DNA of 64,000 nt from positions 1 to 64,000 of the forward strand of contig CAZGML010000009.1 of NCBI GenBank assembly GCA_964526965.1. Direction: 5' to 3'. Below, piece by piece: positions 16,737 to 25,887 of this stretch. Below the pieces are notes generated by a model. That model did no database searches, had not been told where the DNA came from, and saw only the letters and a list, made by a program, of their open reading frames with translations. The translations under genes were made by a program, and so were the position numbers. Source of the DNA: UBA6265 sp964526965. Lineage in GTDB: Bacteria > Chloroflexota > Chloroflexia > Thermomicrobiales > UBA6265. How positions within the stretch are numbered: the first letter of the stretch is position 1; each line of letters begins with the position of its first letter.

Positions 16737-17552
16737 CTAAGAGTTCGCAGCTCCAGACACCACTACCGGGAAGTGATCGCTGGGAACCGGCTCTTTACGA
16801 TGCGTGTTGATTGTCTCCACAGCAACCGGCGGTGACTCCTCGCCGTCCGGTGGGCGAATGCAAATCCAGTCGATACGACGCTCATCAATGACGGATGCGA
16901 TCGCCTTGTCATCCCACACATCCCACACCGGCGTTGTGAATATCGGTCCGGATACGTCTGTGGCAAGCGTCCACGCATCTTCAAAACCGAGATCGCGCAA
17001 TGAGTCCATTGGCTTGCGGTTGCGTTCGATATTGAAGTCGCCCGTGATCACCGTCTCGATCTTCGGGTCGATCAGGTGTTGCAGGCGTTCCACCAGCACG
17101 GCCATCTGCGCCGGAATGCCTGTTTCGTGATTGGTGAGATGCGTATTGACGAAGAGCAGGGGAGTGCCATCCACGCGCATGCGAACCCACGTCGCGATAC
17201 GTGGCAGGTCCTCGCCTGGCATTTTGCTGCCGGGCTGATCTGGCGTTGGGCTCAGCCAGAACGTACCGGATTCTTCGACCACTGCAACTCGCGTATCGAC
17301 GAACACCGCGCAGTATTCATCGCCGATAAAGGGGACTCGCCCTTCGCCGACAATTTCGTAGTGCTGCAAATCATCCCGCAGGTATGCGAGCTGGAATTCG
17401 AAGCCTTCCTGTGTGCCGAGAATCGTGGGATTCTGCCGGCGAATAACCTCCGCGAGCGCGTCTTTTCGCTGCTCCCAGTGCGGGATGTCTCCACCATTCT
17501 TGATGTTGTACGTCATGATGCGCGTGTCTTCACGCGAGAATATAGATGGCAT
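16737..17552 (-). CDS. endonuclease/exonuclease/phosphatase (EEP) family hydrolase
   Basis: A 271-aa metal-dependent phosphodiesterase fold. The EEP motifs appear in order: MTYNIKNGG (start of strand 1), LGTQEG (metal-binding Glu), FVNTHLTN, ITGDFNIER, RIDWICI and the terminal SDHFPVVV with the catalytic Asp-His. No signal peptide is seen, so it is probably cytoplasmic. Substrate (nucleic acid, phospholipid or sugar phosphate) cannot be decided. ATG 17552 has GGTGA upstream. It follows the methyltransferase gene by 78 nt in the same direction and may be its operon mate. Confidence 0.82.
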   Translation of the reverse strand: MPSIFSREDTRIMTYNIKNGGDIPHWEQRKDALAEVIRRQNPTILGTQEGFEFQLAYLRDDLQHYEIVGEGRVPFIGDEYCAVFVDTRVAVVEESGTFWLSPTPDQPGSKMPGEDLPRIATWVRMRVDGTPLLFVNTHLTNHETGIPAQMAVLVERLQHLIDPKIETVITGDFNIERNRKPMDSLRDLGFEDAWTLATDVSGPIFTTPVWDVWDDKAIASVIDERRIDWICIRPPDGEESPPVAVETINTHRKEPVPSDHFPVVVSGAANS

Positions 17553-17630
17553 GCGAGGTCACCAGAACGGTAGCGTCGTGTATTCGGACGGCAACAGCGA
17601 GGGGCTGATGTATTAAAGGGGTGAGGTCCG

Positions 17631-18269
17631 TTAGTTGCGGACGCGCCCGACGCAAATCGTCCAGGGCATGGAGCCGGTGAGCAGCACAACATCCAGGTGT
17701 TGGCTCACGAATTCACCGAAATCCTCGCGTCCCCAGAAGTTGCGATGATCCGGATCGCTACCCTTTGGATCCTGATCCAGGTTCTTGCCACGTGCGGCGT
17801 TGGCAAGGCAGAAGAACGGCTCGTGCGGCACGCTCAGCACCACGTACTTGCTCGCCACACGGGCCATCTCTGCGAGTGCCTTGTCTGGTTCGTGCAGGTG
17901 CTCCAGCACCTCGAAGGCGACGGCCACATCAAACGAGTTGTCCTCATGATCGATGTCGTAAATGCTTCCGACGCTGAAATTCGCACGAGGGTTACGCATC
18001 TGCGCCAGTTCAACGCTTTCCTCCAGCACATCGAACCCGGTGATCTGCAGGGCTGGCATTGCAAGCAAGAATTCTTCAGCGACGAACCCTTCACCAGTAC
18101 CACAGTCCAGCAGCGTTTCCGGTTCCAGGCTCTTCACGATCGATGTGATCTTCTCATGGAACTTGTCGATCAGCGCACGCTGCATTTTGCTGCTGCTGGT
18201 GTGCTTGCGGTAGTTGCTGGTGTCCACGGTTTGCTGTGGCTCGTACCGGAATGTTTCGGAAATGCTCAT
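17631..18269 (-). CDS. class I SAM-dependent methyltransferase
   Basis: A 212-aa methyltransferase with SAM-binding motif I LLDCGTGEGFVAEEF (about residues 54-68), an acidic motif-II residue in ITGFDVLEES, and the post-motif FDVAVAFEVLEHL typical of UbiE/TylF-like proteins. It lies 18 nt after the flippase-like gene in the same orientation. In this glycosyltransferase/flippase setting, a lipid- or glycan-linked acceptor is plausible but unproven. Confidence 0.8.
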   Translation of the reverse strand: MSISETFRYEPQQTVDTSNYRKHTSSSKMQRALIDKFHEKITSIVKSLEPETLLDCGTGEGFVAEEFLLAMPALQITGFDVLEESVELAQMRNPRANFSVGSIYDIDHEDNSFDVAVAFEVLEHLHEPDKALAEMARVASKYVVLSVPHEPFFCLANAARGKNLDQDPKGSDPDHRNFWGREDFGEFVSQHLDVVLLTGSMPWTICVGRVRN

Positions 18270-18287
18270 ACGAGTATTCGTCCTTCC

Positions 18288-19298
18288 TTACACGGATTCA
18301 GGCTGGGGCAGGTTTGGGTGCCCTTCTCGTCGTTTTGAAAGCCAAATGCGGGTGATAACGTACAGGATTGGAATAGCGCCGAACAACGCCATGCGGAAAA
18401 GGACCGCCGCAGCCACGACTTCAGTACCGGGTGCTCCCGCAAGCCGTGCAACCACGAACATCATCGCCTCGCGCACGACTGCACCCCCGGGTATCGGGCT
18501 CAACATTCCTACCAGTAGCGGTAGCGATGTGAGGCCAATCATGAAGACCCACGATACCTCTACCCCCATTGCATGCACTAACAGCGCAAGCACAATGCCT
18601 TGGGTGATCCAGTAAAGCGCGCTGGCTATAAATGCGCGGATCGCGTCAACCGGTCGTTCAAGCGGGGCGACCAGGATTCGACGCACGAAGTTCACCGCGC
18701 GGCGCCGTTGTTCCGCCTTGCGGAAGAAGAAAATTAATACCGCCAACAGCAGGATTGCGCCGATAATTCCGAAGTTCCTGTATCGGGAGGCATTTGCGCC
18801 CAACTCCGCTGAAACGGCAGAAGTCGAGCCAGGTGCGAGAATGAGCCAAATGACCGTGCCTATGCCGAGCACCATCACGTCCATCCCGATTTCCCAGATG
18901 GCTACGGAGCCCGTGGCCTGGCGATCCATACCGAGCGCACGCTTGGTGAGCGCAGCCCGGCTGGGAACAGCAAGCCCTACAGGGGCAGCGTAGTTGATGA
19001 CGACGGATGTGAGGAATGCCTCGGAGGCCTTGGGCAGGTCACTCCAGCCCTGCGCCATCTTCACGAGTTCGTGCCAGCGGAGGGCGAGAATTGAAAGGCT
19101 AATGAGGTACACAGGCGTTGCGATAAGCATTTCACGCACGCTTGCCTCGCGCACCACGTCCCACAACTCACCAAGTGCGCCTTGCCACCACAGTACGATC
19201 GTGGCAATAACCACGCATACGAGGAAGATGACAGGCGTGGGAATCCTCAGGAGTTTGCGGAGTCCCTTGCTGGTGGGGGTTTGGGTGCTTTCGTTCAC
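18288..19298 (-). CDS. lysylphosphatidylglycerol synthase/flippase-like (UPF0104) membrane protein
   Basis: A 336-aa protein with about eight membrane segments, in the pattern of the MprF/AglD flippase-like domain (for example RWHELVKMAQGW, PVGLAVPSRAALTKRALG, and SPIPGGAVVREAM near residues 255-267). These proteins move or modify lipid-linked compounds across the cytoplasmic membrane; there is no aminoacyl-transferase domain. GTG 19298 overlaps the stop of the glycosyltransferase gene by 4 nt, which argues for joint work on a lipid-linked sugar. Confidence 0.83.
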   Translation of the reverse strand: MNESTQTPTSKGLRKLLRIPTPVIFLVCVVIATIVLWWQGALGELWDVVREASVREMLIATPVYLISLSILALRWHELVKMAQGWSDLPKASEAFLTSVVINYAAPVGLAVPSRAALTKRALGMDRQATGSVAIWEIGMDVMVLGIGTVIWLILAPGSTSAVSAELGANASRYRNFGIIGAILLLAVLIFFFRKAEQRRRAVNFVRRILVAPLERPVDAIRAFIASALYWITQGIVLALLVHAMGVEVSWVFMIGLTSLPLLVGMLSPIPGGAVVREAMMFVVARLAGAPGTEVVAAAVLFRMALFGAIPILYVITRIWLSKRREGHPNLPQPESV

Positions 19299-20377
19299 GT
19301 ACTCTTTCCGGAATTATCCTGATCGAGCGACGGACGCGTGCCGAGGCCAGAGGTTTCTCGCAGCGGCAAAACCTTGTCCGGCTGCGGGGCATTATTGCCA
19401 AAGCTCAGGTACTCGCCGAGTAATCCCAGTCCGAAGAACTGCGTGCCGATCACAATCATCAGTACAGCTGCCATCAATAGTGGTCGGCCGCCGATGGCCT
19501 CGTTGTTGATGAACTTCTCGACTGCCAACCAAAGAACCATCAAGCCGCCAATCAGCCCAAAGAAGATGCCAGGCAGGCCAAAGAGGTGCATTGGCCGTTG
19601 CCGGAACCGGGTGATGAAGATGACGGTCATCAGGTCGAGGAAGCCCTTGGTCAGTCGGCTCCACCCGTACTTGCTGCTGCCCCATCGGCGCGCATGGTGC
19701 TCCACCGGAAGTTCCACCACGCGGAACCCTTCTGCGTTGGCCAGTACCGGTGTAAAACGATGGAGTTCTCCATAGAGCCGTATGCTCTGGGTCACCTCGC
19801 GGCGATACGCTTTAAAACCGCAGTTGAAGTCGTGAAGTTGCACGCCGGTGGACTTGCGAACAGTCCAGTTGAAAATCTTGCTTGGGAAGGTCTTGCCGAG
19901 GGGATCCTGCCGCCGCTGCTTCCAACCGGAAACGAGGTCGTTTCCCTCGTAGAGCAGCTTTAAGAAACGGTCGATCTCTTTCGGGTCGTCCTGCAGGTCG
20001 CCGTCCATAGTGATGACGATATCGCCGCGAGCAGCTGCGAATCCGTGACTCAGCCCCTGGGCTTTGCCGAAGTTACGCCGGTGGCGTAACCCGACCACGC
20101 GTGGATCCTTCGCATTCAGCTCCTGGATAATTTCCCAGCTTCTATCCTGCGAACCGTCATCTACGAACAGAATCTCGAACGGAAGCCCGGTTTTGGTCAG
20201 CTCGGGAAGCAGGGCATCATACAGGTCGTTGAGATTGCCCTCTTCGTTCATTACCGGAACCAATACGGTCAATGACCGAATCGGTTGCGGTTCAATATCA
20301 GAAATGAGTCGCGGCATCATCGAACCCGAAACGGGTTGCGATGGACGGTCAGGTGAATCGGGAGCGGCGTGCACCAT
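19295..20377 (-). CDS. family 2 glycosyltransferase, polyprenyl-phosphate sugar transferase type
   Basis: A 360-aa GT-A enzyme that would transfer a sugar from a nucleotide donor to polyprenyl phosphate. LTVLVPVMNEEGNL (about residues 36-49), FVDDGSQDRSWEI and the metal-binding DGDLQDDP are visible, as is the acceptor-side CGFKAYRR. Two C-terminal membrane helices anchor it, as in DPM1/ArnC relatives (FGLPGIFFGLIGGLMVLWL). First gene of a leftward operon with a flippase-like protein and a methyltransferase. The first 20-30 residues are poorly conserved, so a later start (MMPRL) is possible. Confidence 0.88.
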   Translation of the reverse strand: MVHAAPDSPDRPSQPVSGSMMPRLISDIEPQPIRSLTVLVPVMNEEGNLNDLYDALLPELTKTGLPFEILFVDDGSQDRSWEIIQELNAKDPRVVGLRHRRNFGKAQGLSHGFAAARGDIVITMDGDLQDDPKEIDRFLKLLYEGNDLVSGWKQRRQDPLGKTFPSKIFNWTVRKSTGVQLHDFNCGFKAYRREVTQSIRLYGELHRFTPVLANAEGFRVVELPVEHHARRWGSSKYGWSRLTKGFLDLMTVIFITRFRQRPMHLFGLPGIFFGLIGGLMVLWLAVEKFINNEAIGGRPLLMAAVLMIVIGTQFFGLGLLGEYLSFGNNAPQPDKVLPLRETSGLGTRPSLDQDNSGKST

Positions 20378-20468
20378 TTACGTTACTCCAGACAGAGGCG
20401 TATCCAGGGGGAGTTTTATCCCGCTTACGGGCCTGACTATACGCCTGGAGGCACGGTTAGCGCAAACG

Positions 20469-21281
20469 CTACCCCTCCGTGGGTGGTGGTGCCGTTTCCG
20501 GGTTTTGACTATTGCTAGTGGCATTTCCAGGCACTACGGTGAGTTGTTGTGTACCGTCGTCGCGCACGACATAAATCTGCTGATACCCACCAACGGCGTC
20601 CGGGAAGGAGACCGTTTGCATCACGCTGCCGGTATCACCGACGCGTAAATCGCTGACTTTGGTGTGATGCCCGTCGCGATTTACGCACCAAACCTCGTGC
20701 TTTCGCCCCGGGTCCAGGTTCCACGCCATCACCAGGCCGTCCTTCTCTTCGGGATCTGCACCAATTTGGCCGCCGGAGCCGTTCTCACAGTCCGGGCAGG
20801 TGTTCTCCATGGCCATGACTTCGATCTGGCCATCAGGCAGATTTCCATCCGAACCGTTGATCGGCAGGAAGTTCAACGCCCCGATCATCAGCAGGGCGAT
20901 CGCCACGGCGGCGGCCAGCCCCTGGTACGACCAGGAGAACCTGCGCTGCGGTGGTGCCGCCGGCTTCGGCGAGGATGGAGAGGTGAGGATGGGGGGTGGA
21001 TGCATTTGTTCGGGCGTCTGGAGTTCCGTCTCGAAACGGGCCATCAGCCGATCTTTTGCTCCAGCCGGTGGCTCAATCTGCTCCACAGAGCAGGCAAGGC
21101 CTTGCAAACTCAACTCGATTTGAGTGAGTTCGGCGCGACACATGGGGCACCTGGCGAGGTGGTGTTCCATTCGCTGCTGGTCGTCCCGTTCGAGGTTGCG
21201 CATGGCAGCCTCTTCCAAATGCTCCTGACAGAACAGGCAGTCATCGGGGTTGTGATTCGTGTGCATGTTAGTTATCGTCAT
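20469..21281 (-). CDS. zinc-finger anti-sigma factor, RskA-like
   Basis: A 270-aa single-pass membrane protein that should sequester the sigma factor encoded just upstream. The N-terminal anti-sigma zinc domain has HHLARCPMCRAEL (about residues 40-52) plus earlier Cys residues (CLFCQEH). One membrane helix follows (about 145-165, YQGLAAAVAIALLMIGALNF). The extracytoplasmic C-terminal domain resembles anti-sigma-K domains (LDPGRKHEVWCVNRDG). Its start overlaps the sigma gene by 14 nt. An in-frame ATG at codon 6 is an alternative start. Confidence 0.88.
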   Translation of the reverse strand: MTITNMHTNHNPDDCLFCQEHLEEAAMRNLERDDQQRMEHHLARCPMCRAELTQIELSLQGLACSVEQIEPPAGAKDRLMARFETELQTPEQMHPPPILTSPSSPKPAAPPQRRFSWSYQGLAAAVAIALLMIGALNFLPINGSDGNLPDGQIEVMAMENTCPDCENGSGGQIGADPEEKDGLVMAWNLDPGRKHEVWCVNRDGHHTKVSDLRVGDTGSVMQTVSFPDAVGGYQQIYVVRDDGTQQLTVVPGNATSNSQNPETAPPPTEG

Positions 21282-21930
21282 GTTGCACCAACGCCTGTAA
21301 ATCTCCGGATCCCTGTAGTTTTCTCAATGCGAGACGCATTCTCGTTTTGATTGTTCCAAGCGGAACATCCAACTTCTCCGAGATCTCTCGCTGCGTCAAT
21401 CCGCCGAAGTAACCAAGTTCGAGTACGACTCTCTGATTCTCAGGAATTTCGTTCAATACCTTCCGAATTACCTGGCCATTTGTTGCGGCTACCGCTTGCG
21501 CGTCAACAGGTGCGTCCGTATCGCGCAACGTATCCATGAGCAACTCTGGCTCCTTCGACTCCGCCTTCTGCGGTCGACGCTGCCTCTTTCGGATTTCATC
21601 AATTGCGATGTTGTGCGTAATACTCAACAACCAACTGATGAGCGTCCCGCGTGAATCCGAGAATCGGTTCGATCTCCTCCAGGCCCGCAGGAATGCCTCC
21701 TGCATGAGATCTTCCGCGTGATCCCGGTCGCTAATCATGCGATAGGCGAACGAGTACACCGGCTTGCTGTACCTCTCGTACAGCATCTCCATGGCTGCGG
21801 GATTTCCTGCGGCCAGGGCTTTCATGAGATCGGCGTCCGAAACATCGTCTGGAATTGCCGTGGTAGGACACGAAGTGTTCTTTCGGGACACGTGGTCAAC
21901 ACCAACCTGTTCCGGAACTAGCCGATTCAC
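21268..21930 (-). CDS. ECF RNA polymerase sigma factor, SigK-like
   Basis: A 220-aa group 4 sigma factor. Region 2 is visible as LYERYSKPVYSFAYRMISDRD and DLMQEAFLRAWR (about residues 50-90). Region 4 has ENQRVVLELGYFGGLTQREI and LDVPLGTIKTRMRLALRKL (about 165-210). It is encoded with its membrane anti-sigma factor and 45 bp after nadB in the same direction. The target regulon is unknown. Confidence 0.93.
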   Translation of the reverse strand: MNRLVPEQVGVDHVSRKNTSCPTTAIPDDVSDADLMKALAAGNPAAMEMLYERYSKPVYSFAYRMISDRDHAEDLMQEAFLRAWRRSNRFSDSRGTLISWLLSITHNIAIDEIRKRQRRPQKAESKEPELLMDTLRDTDAPVDAQAVAATNGQVIRKVLNEIPENQRVVLELGYFGGLTQREISEKLDVPLGTIKTRMRLALRKLQGSGDLQALVQHDDN

Positions 21931-21975
21931 TGATGTATACGGAAGGCGTACAAATATGGATGTATAGGGACGTCA

Positions 21976-23619
21976 TTAATAGCTCCCGGCTGATTCGAGG
22001 TGCAATTCACCGAACCACCGCACAAATCCACCATCCGGTCCCGCTGGGTCTGAACTGACTATTTGGTGCATTGCATCGAGCGTTTCGTCAGTTTTTGGGA
22101 AATCCGACCGGATGTGTCCACCGCGACTTTCCTCGCGGGTCAGTGCAGAAAGCGTAACCTGTTTGCTGATGAGGCGCATGTTTCGGCTGATCAGCGCCTC
22201 ACGGTCCGCAACAATTGGTATGTCTGGCAGATCATCCAGATACGCGAGCGCCCGGCGGAGTCCATCGCCATTTCGTACAACGCCCACAAACTCCGACATG
22301 CGGCGGCGAACCTCCAGCCGGGTTGCCGCTGTTTCCGGAATCGGAACCACTGGCAGCGGACGCGCTGGTTCGGGATCGCCCATCTCTGGTAATCCAGATT
22401 CTATGAGGAAGTCAGCCGAGTTGATTCCGAATACGAGACCTTCCAAAAGACTGTTGCTCGCCAGGCGATTGGCACCATGTACGCCGGTGCAGGCAACTTC
22501 TCCGATTGCGAGGAGGCCGGGCTTCGACGTGCGACCCTGGGCATCTGCAATCACGCCGCCCATGAAATAGTGCGCGGCAGGAGCCACCGGAACCAACTCT
22601 TCTGTCATGGAGATTCCCGCGCTCGCGAGTGTCGAATCAATCGTTGGGAACCGTGCCTTGATCATTTTGGCATCAAGGTGACGGACATCCAGGAAGACTT
22701 CGTTATCTGGTATTTGTGTGATTTGGCGCTGAATTTCACCAGCAACAACGTTGCGAGGAGCCAGTTCCGCACGCTCATCGACGTGCAGCATAAATCGCTC
22801 GCCAGCACTGTTCAGCAGGTGCGCGCCTTCGCCACGAACCGCTTCCGAAATCAGGAATGGCGCAACGCCCTCCTTGCGCAACACGGTGGGGTGGAACTGC
22901 GTGAACTCCAGGTCGGCGAGGGTTACCCCGGCCCGAAGTGCCATGGAGACTCCATCGGCCGTGGCGCCCTCTGGGTTGCTGCTAATGTTCCAGAGTTGGC
23001 CGGCACCGCCGTTTGCGAGCACGGTCGCGCGGGAGCGAATCCGTTCGAGATCGCCATTCTGGTGAAGAACCGTCACGCCACCCACGCTCTCATCCGAGCT
23101 GAGTACGAGGTCGACGGCCAGGCCGAATTCCACGATGCGCGTATTACGCCGTTGTTGGATTTGGGCGATAAGCGCGCGTTCCATTTCAGCCCCGGTTGCA
23201 TCCCCGCCAGCGTGGAGAATTCTGCGTTGACTATGCGCTCCCTCGTTTCCGAGATGAAGCTCCTCGCCCTCGCGATCGAACACGGCGCCCTGGCTGAGCA
23301 GCCAGCGCACGGCGCTGGCACCGCGTTCTACCAGTGCGCGTGTGGTCTCGTGGTCAGTAAGTCCCGCACCGGCGGCGACAGTGTCCACGAAGTGCTGCTC
23401 GGCAGAGTCGTCCGGACCAATGGCTGCAGCCATTCCGCCTTGGGCATAGCGAGTGTTACTTTCGCCGATCTCATTTTTCGTGATGATGGTGATGGAGGCC
23501 GAATCATCCAGACGCAGCGCAAAGCTGAGCCCGGCGATACCGGTACCGATGACTACGACATCGGTACTGCTTTCTTCATTCCATACTCGCAAGCGATCCA
23601 GCTCGTGAAACATCGGCAC
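21976..23619 (-). CDS. nadB: L-aspartate oxidase
   Basis: FAD enzyme that oxidises L-aspartate to iminoaspartate, the first step of de novo NAD synthesis. The 547-aa protein has the FAD Rossmann motif VVVIGTGIAGLSFAL (about residues 21-35), the signature SNTRYAQGGMAAA, SQRRILHAGGDATG, and a conserved ANGGAGQLW segment. The C-terminal helical domain carries ESRGGHIRSDFP. GTG 23619 has GGAG at 8 nt; ATG 23613 is a close alternative. nadA and nadC are absent from the window. It lies 5 nt after the adenine deaminase gene. Confidence 0.95.
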   Translation of the reverse strand: MPMFHELDRLRVWNEESSTDVVVIGTGIAGLSFALRLDDSASITIITKNEIGESNTRYAQGGMAAAIGPDDSAEQHFVDTVAAGAGLTDHETTRALVERGASAVRWLLSQGAVFDREGEELHLGNEGAHSQRRILHAGGDATGAEMERALIAQIQQRRNTRIVEFGLAVDLVLSSDESVGGVTVLHQNGDLERIRSRATVLANGGAGQLWNISSNPEGATADGVSMALRAGVTLADLEFTQFHPTVLRKEGVAPFLISEAVRGEGAHLLNSAGERFMLHVDERAELAPRNVVAGEIQRQITQIPDNEVFLDVRHLDAKMIKARFPTIDSTLASAGISMTEELVPVAPAAHYFMGGVIADAQGRTSKPGLLAIGEVACTGVHGANRLASNSLLEGLVFGINSADFLIESGLPEMGDPEPARPLPVVPIPETAATRLEVRRRMSEFVGVVRNGDGLRRALAYLDDLPDIPIVADREALISRNMRLISKQVTLSALTREESRGGHIRSDFPKTDETLDAMHQIVSSDPAGPDGGFVRWFGELHLESAGSY

Positions 23620-23624
23620 CTGGA

Positions 23625-25367
23625 TTACTCCGACGTTGTGGAGAGATCCAGGAAGCCTCGATCTGTCACGCGTGCTTCTGGAATAACGGAAAGAGACATG
23701 AACGCCAGCATACCGAACGGATCATCCAGCTTACCGCCTAAAGAGGCGACGGACTTGCCAAGCCCATCATACGTCCGGGCAACGTCGGCCAGCGGTTCTA
23801 CCGTCATCAAGCCTGCAATAGGCAACGGCAGATCACCCAGCACCTCGCCATCTGCCACGACAGCCAATCCTCCCTGGGATTCGGCCACCGTTGCGATAGC
23901 GGCGAGGATGTCTTCATCGCGCACGCCGACGGCGATGATGTTGTGTGCGTCGTGCGCAATTGTGCCTGCAATTGCCCCGCGTGTGAACCCGAATCCACGA
24001 GTGAATCCAACGCCGACTCGCCCGGTAGCATGGTGTCGCTCAACGGCAACGGTTTTGAGCAGATCGTTTGACGGGTCTGAGACAGCAAGCCCGTCTTCAA
24101 CCTTTGGCGTGATGTCGATGCGCCTGGTCACGATTTGGCCAGGAATAACCTCCACGCCACTGGTTGCCAAATCTGGAGTGATGCGGAGTTGCGACCGGCG
24201 AACCGGTGCGACGTTCACTGTCTGGAGGAGTTCCCGCGGGATATCGCCTACCGGCAATTCTTCCACCATGCGACCGTTCTCCGCGACGACCTTGCCCTTG
24301 TAGATCGTTTTCGCCACGGTCATCGATTCCAGGTCTGAAAGAATCGCGAGGTTCGCTTCGTACCCGGGTGCTACGGCACCGATGGAATCTTGTTGCCAGT
24401 ATTGGGCAGCATTCCAGGTGGCCATGCGAATGGCGCGAACCGGATCCAGGCCCTGGGCCACTGCCAGGCGCAAGATATCGTTGACGTGCCCCACCTCTGC
24501 GAGATCGTGGCAATCTCGATCGTCTGATGCGAAGCAGATGCGCGGATAGGTGACATCATCAACCAGCGGGAGCAGTTCCGTGAGGTTCTTTTCATTGGAC
24601 CCCTCGCGGATCATGATCATCATGCCGTTGCGCAGTTTCTCTCGTGCTTCTTCCAGCTCAACAGATTCGTGATCGGAATCGATACCCGCAGCGATGTATG
24701 CAGCAAGCGGTTGTCCTACAAGGGTTGGGCTATGACCGTCCACACGGCGACCACGCGCCGCTGCCATGATGTCGGCTATTTCCGGATCCGCAGCGAGCAC
24801 GGCCGGGAAATTCATCATCTCACCGAGACCAACGGATTCGGGCCAGGTGAGCATCTCTTCGATGTCTTCGAGTGGCCACTCGGCGCCGGGGCTTTCGTGT
24901 TCACTGGCCGGTACACAGCTTGGCACGGTGAAGTGGACGTGGAGTGGAGCACTCTTGGCCGCGTCATGCATGGCGCGGACGCCGTCCAGCCCGGCTACAT
25001 TTGCCATTTCATGCGGATCGGTCATGATCGCGCCAGTACCGTGCGGAACCACTGCCTCCGCAAATCGTGGCATCCAAAGCAAACTCGCTTCAGTGTGGAT
25101 GTGGGCATCGATAAAGGAGGGGGCAACTACCTCTCCATTCAATCGAATCTCGTTACGTACCAACGGGAAATCGCCCACGCCCACGATAACGCCGGCATCG
25201 ATGGCGACATCGGCCTCGATAAGTTCTTCGGTAAATACATTTAGGACCTTGCCGCCACGGATCACCAATTCGGCTTCGTATTGGCCCTGGGCAACTGCAA
25301 TGCGCCGACGCCACTTCCATTTCCACTTGTTGGTTTCAGCTTGTGCCGGCGTGAGTTCGTCAGTCAC
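23625..25367 (-). CDS. ade: adenine deaminase
   Basis: Amidohydrolase-fold enzyme converting adenine to hypoxanthine and ammonia in purine salvage, 580 aa. The metal-binding motif APSFIDAHIHTEASLL (about residues 81-96), the MTDPHEMANVAG segment, HSPTLVG and the acidic CFASDDRDCHD match Ade-type deaminases. The long C-terminal domain (from about residue 400) carries the GATIAHDAHN-like segment seen here as AIAGTIAHDAHNI. GTG 25367 is preceded by AAAGGA. It is downstream of an uncharacterised gene and upstream of nadB with very short gaps. Confidence 0.92.
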   Translation of the reverse strand: MTDELTPAQAETNKWKWKWRRRIAVAQGQYEAELVIRGGKVLNVFTEELIEADVAIDAGVIVGVGDFPLVRNEIRLNGEVVAPSFIDAHIHTEASLLWMPRFAEAVVPHGTGAIMTDPHEMANVAGLDGVRAMHDAAKSAPLHVHFTVPSCVPASEHESPGAEWPLEDIEEMLTWPESVGLGEMMNFPAVLAADPEIADIMAAARGRRVDGHSPTLVGQPLAAYIAAGIDSDHESVELEEAREKLRNGMMIMIREGSNEKNLTELLPLVDDVTYPRICFASDDRDCHDLAEVGHVNDILRLAVAQGLDPVRAIRMATWNAAQYWQQDSIGAVAPGYEANLAILSDLESMTVAKTIYKGKVVAENGRMVEELPVGDIPRELLQTVNVAPVRRSQLRITPDLATSGVEVIPGQIVTRRIDITPKVEDGLAVSDPSNDLLKTVAVERHHATGRVGVGFTRGFGFTRGAIAGTIAHDAHNIIAVGVRDEDILAAIATVAESQGGLAVVADGEVLGDLPLPIAGLMTVEPLADVARTYDGLGKSVASLGGKLDDPFGMLAFMSLSVIPEARVTDRGFLDLSTTSE

Positions 25368-25386
25368 CGTTGAGAATCCTTTCGGT

Positions 25387-25887
25387 CTAGTCCAATTGTC
25401 TTTCGATCGTGGTCAGCAAGTCTTCCAGGTGCGGGTGGCGCTCACGCACGAACTGGCCGATATCGTTTGCGCGGGTAAAGGGGAGTTCGTAGTGCTCTGA
25501 TACGGCCACACCCTGGTCAACTTCGTCCCACGCTGCGGTTTGATGTTCTTCCAGGAATCCCCTGGCAATGCGGGGAATCGCTATGCGCGCAAGACGCGCC
25601 CGCGAGCTCTGCCTCCAGGGGCTCTCTTCGTCGGCATAGAGCCCGGGAGAACTCATCCAGAGCACCACTTCAAAGCCATCTTTGCCGACTCGCACATCGA
25701 TACGACCAAGCTCGTCGTCGGCGGCAATGGTCCACACATTTTGCTCGTTCACCATTCCGTACGCGTAGTAGCCGGCATCCTTGAGGGATCTCAGCACCGG
25801 CTCCAGTGCCTTGCGATCGTGCGCAATGGTTTCGTCCGGGAGAAGATCATCGCTATCCTGGAAAAAATGGGGGTTGTCTGGGGTCAC
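25387..25887 (-). CDS. hypothetical protein, 166 aa
   Basis: An acidic soluble protein with no signal peptide or membrane helix. Conspicuous segments are DAGYYAYGMVNEQNVWTI and VGKDGFEVVLWMSSPGLYAD, predicted beta-rich, and a helical C-terminus (FVRERHPHLEDLLTTIERQL). The middle resembles a sensor- or chaperone-like alpha/beta fold, but I recognise no family. GTG 25887 has AGGAGG about 11 nt upstream. It is first in the leftward ade-nadB run, with a 19-bp gap to ade. Confidence 0.6.
   Translation of the reverse strand: MTPDNPHFFQDSDDLLPDETIAHDRKALEPVLRSLKDAGYYAYGMVNEQNVWTIAADDELGRIDVRVGKDGFEVVLWMSSPGLYADEESPWRQSSRARLARIAIPRIARGFLEEHQTAAWDEVDQGVAVSEHYELPFTRANDIGQFVRERHPHLEDLLTTIERQLD

Noticed and set aside
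22477..24303. 608-codon plus-strand open frame
   Set aside because: It lies antisense to nadB and ade, which have full family motifs. The translation shows no recognisable domain.
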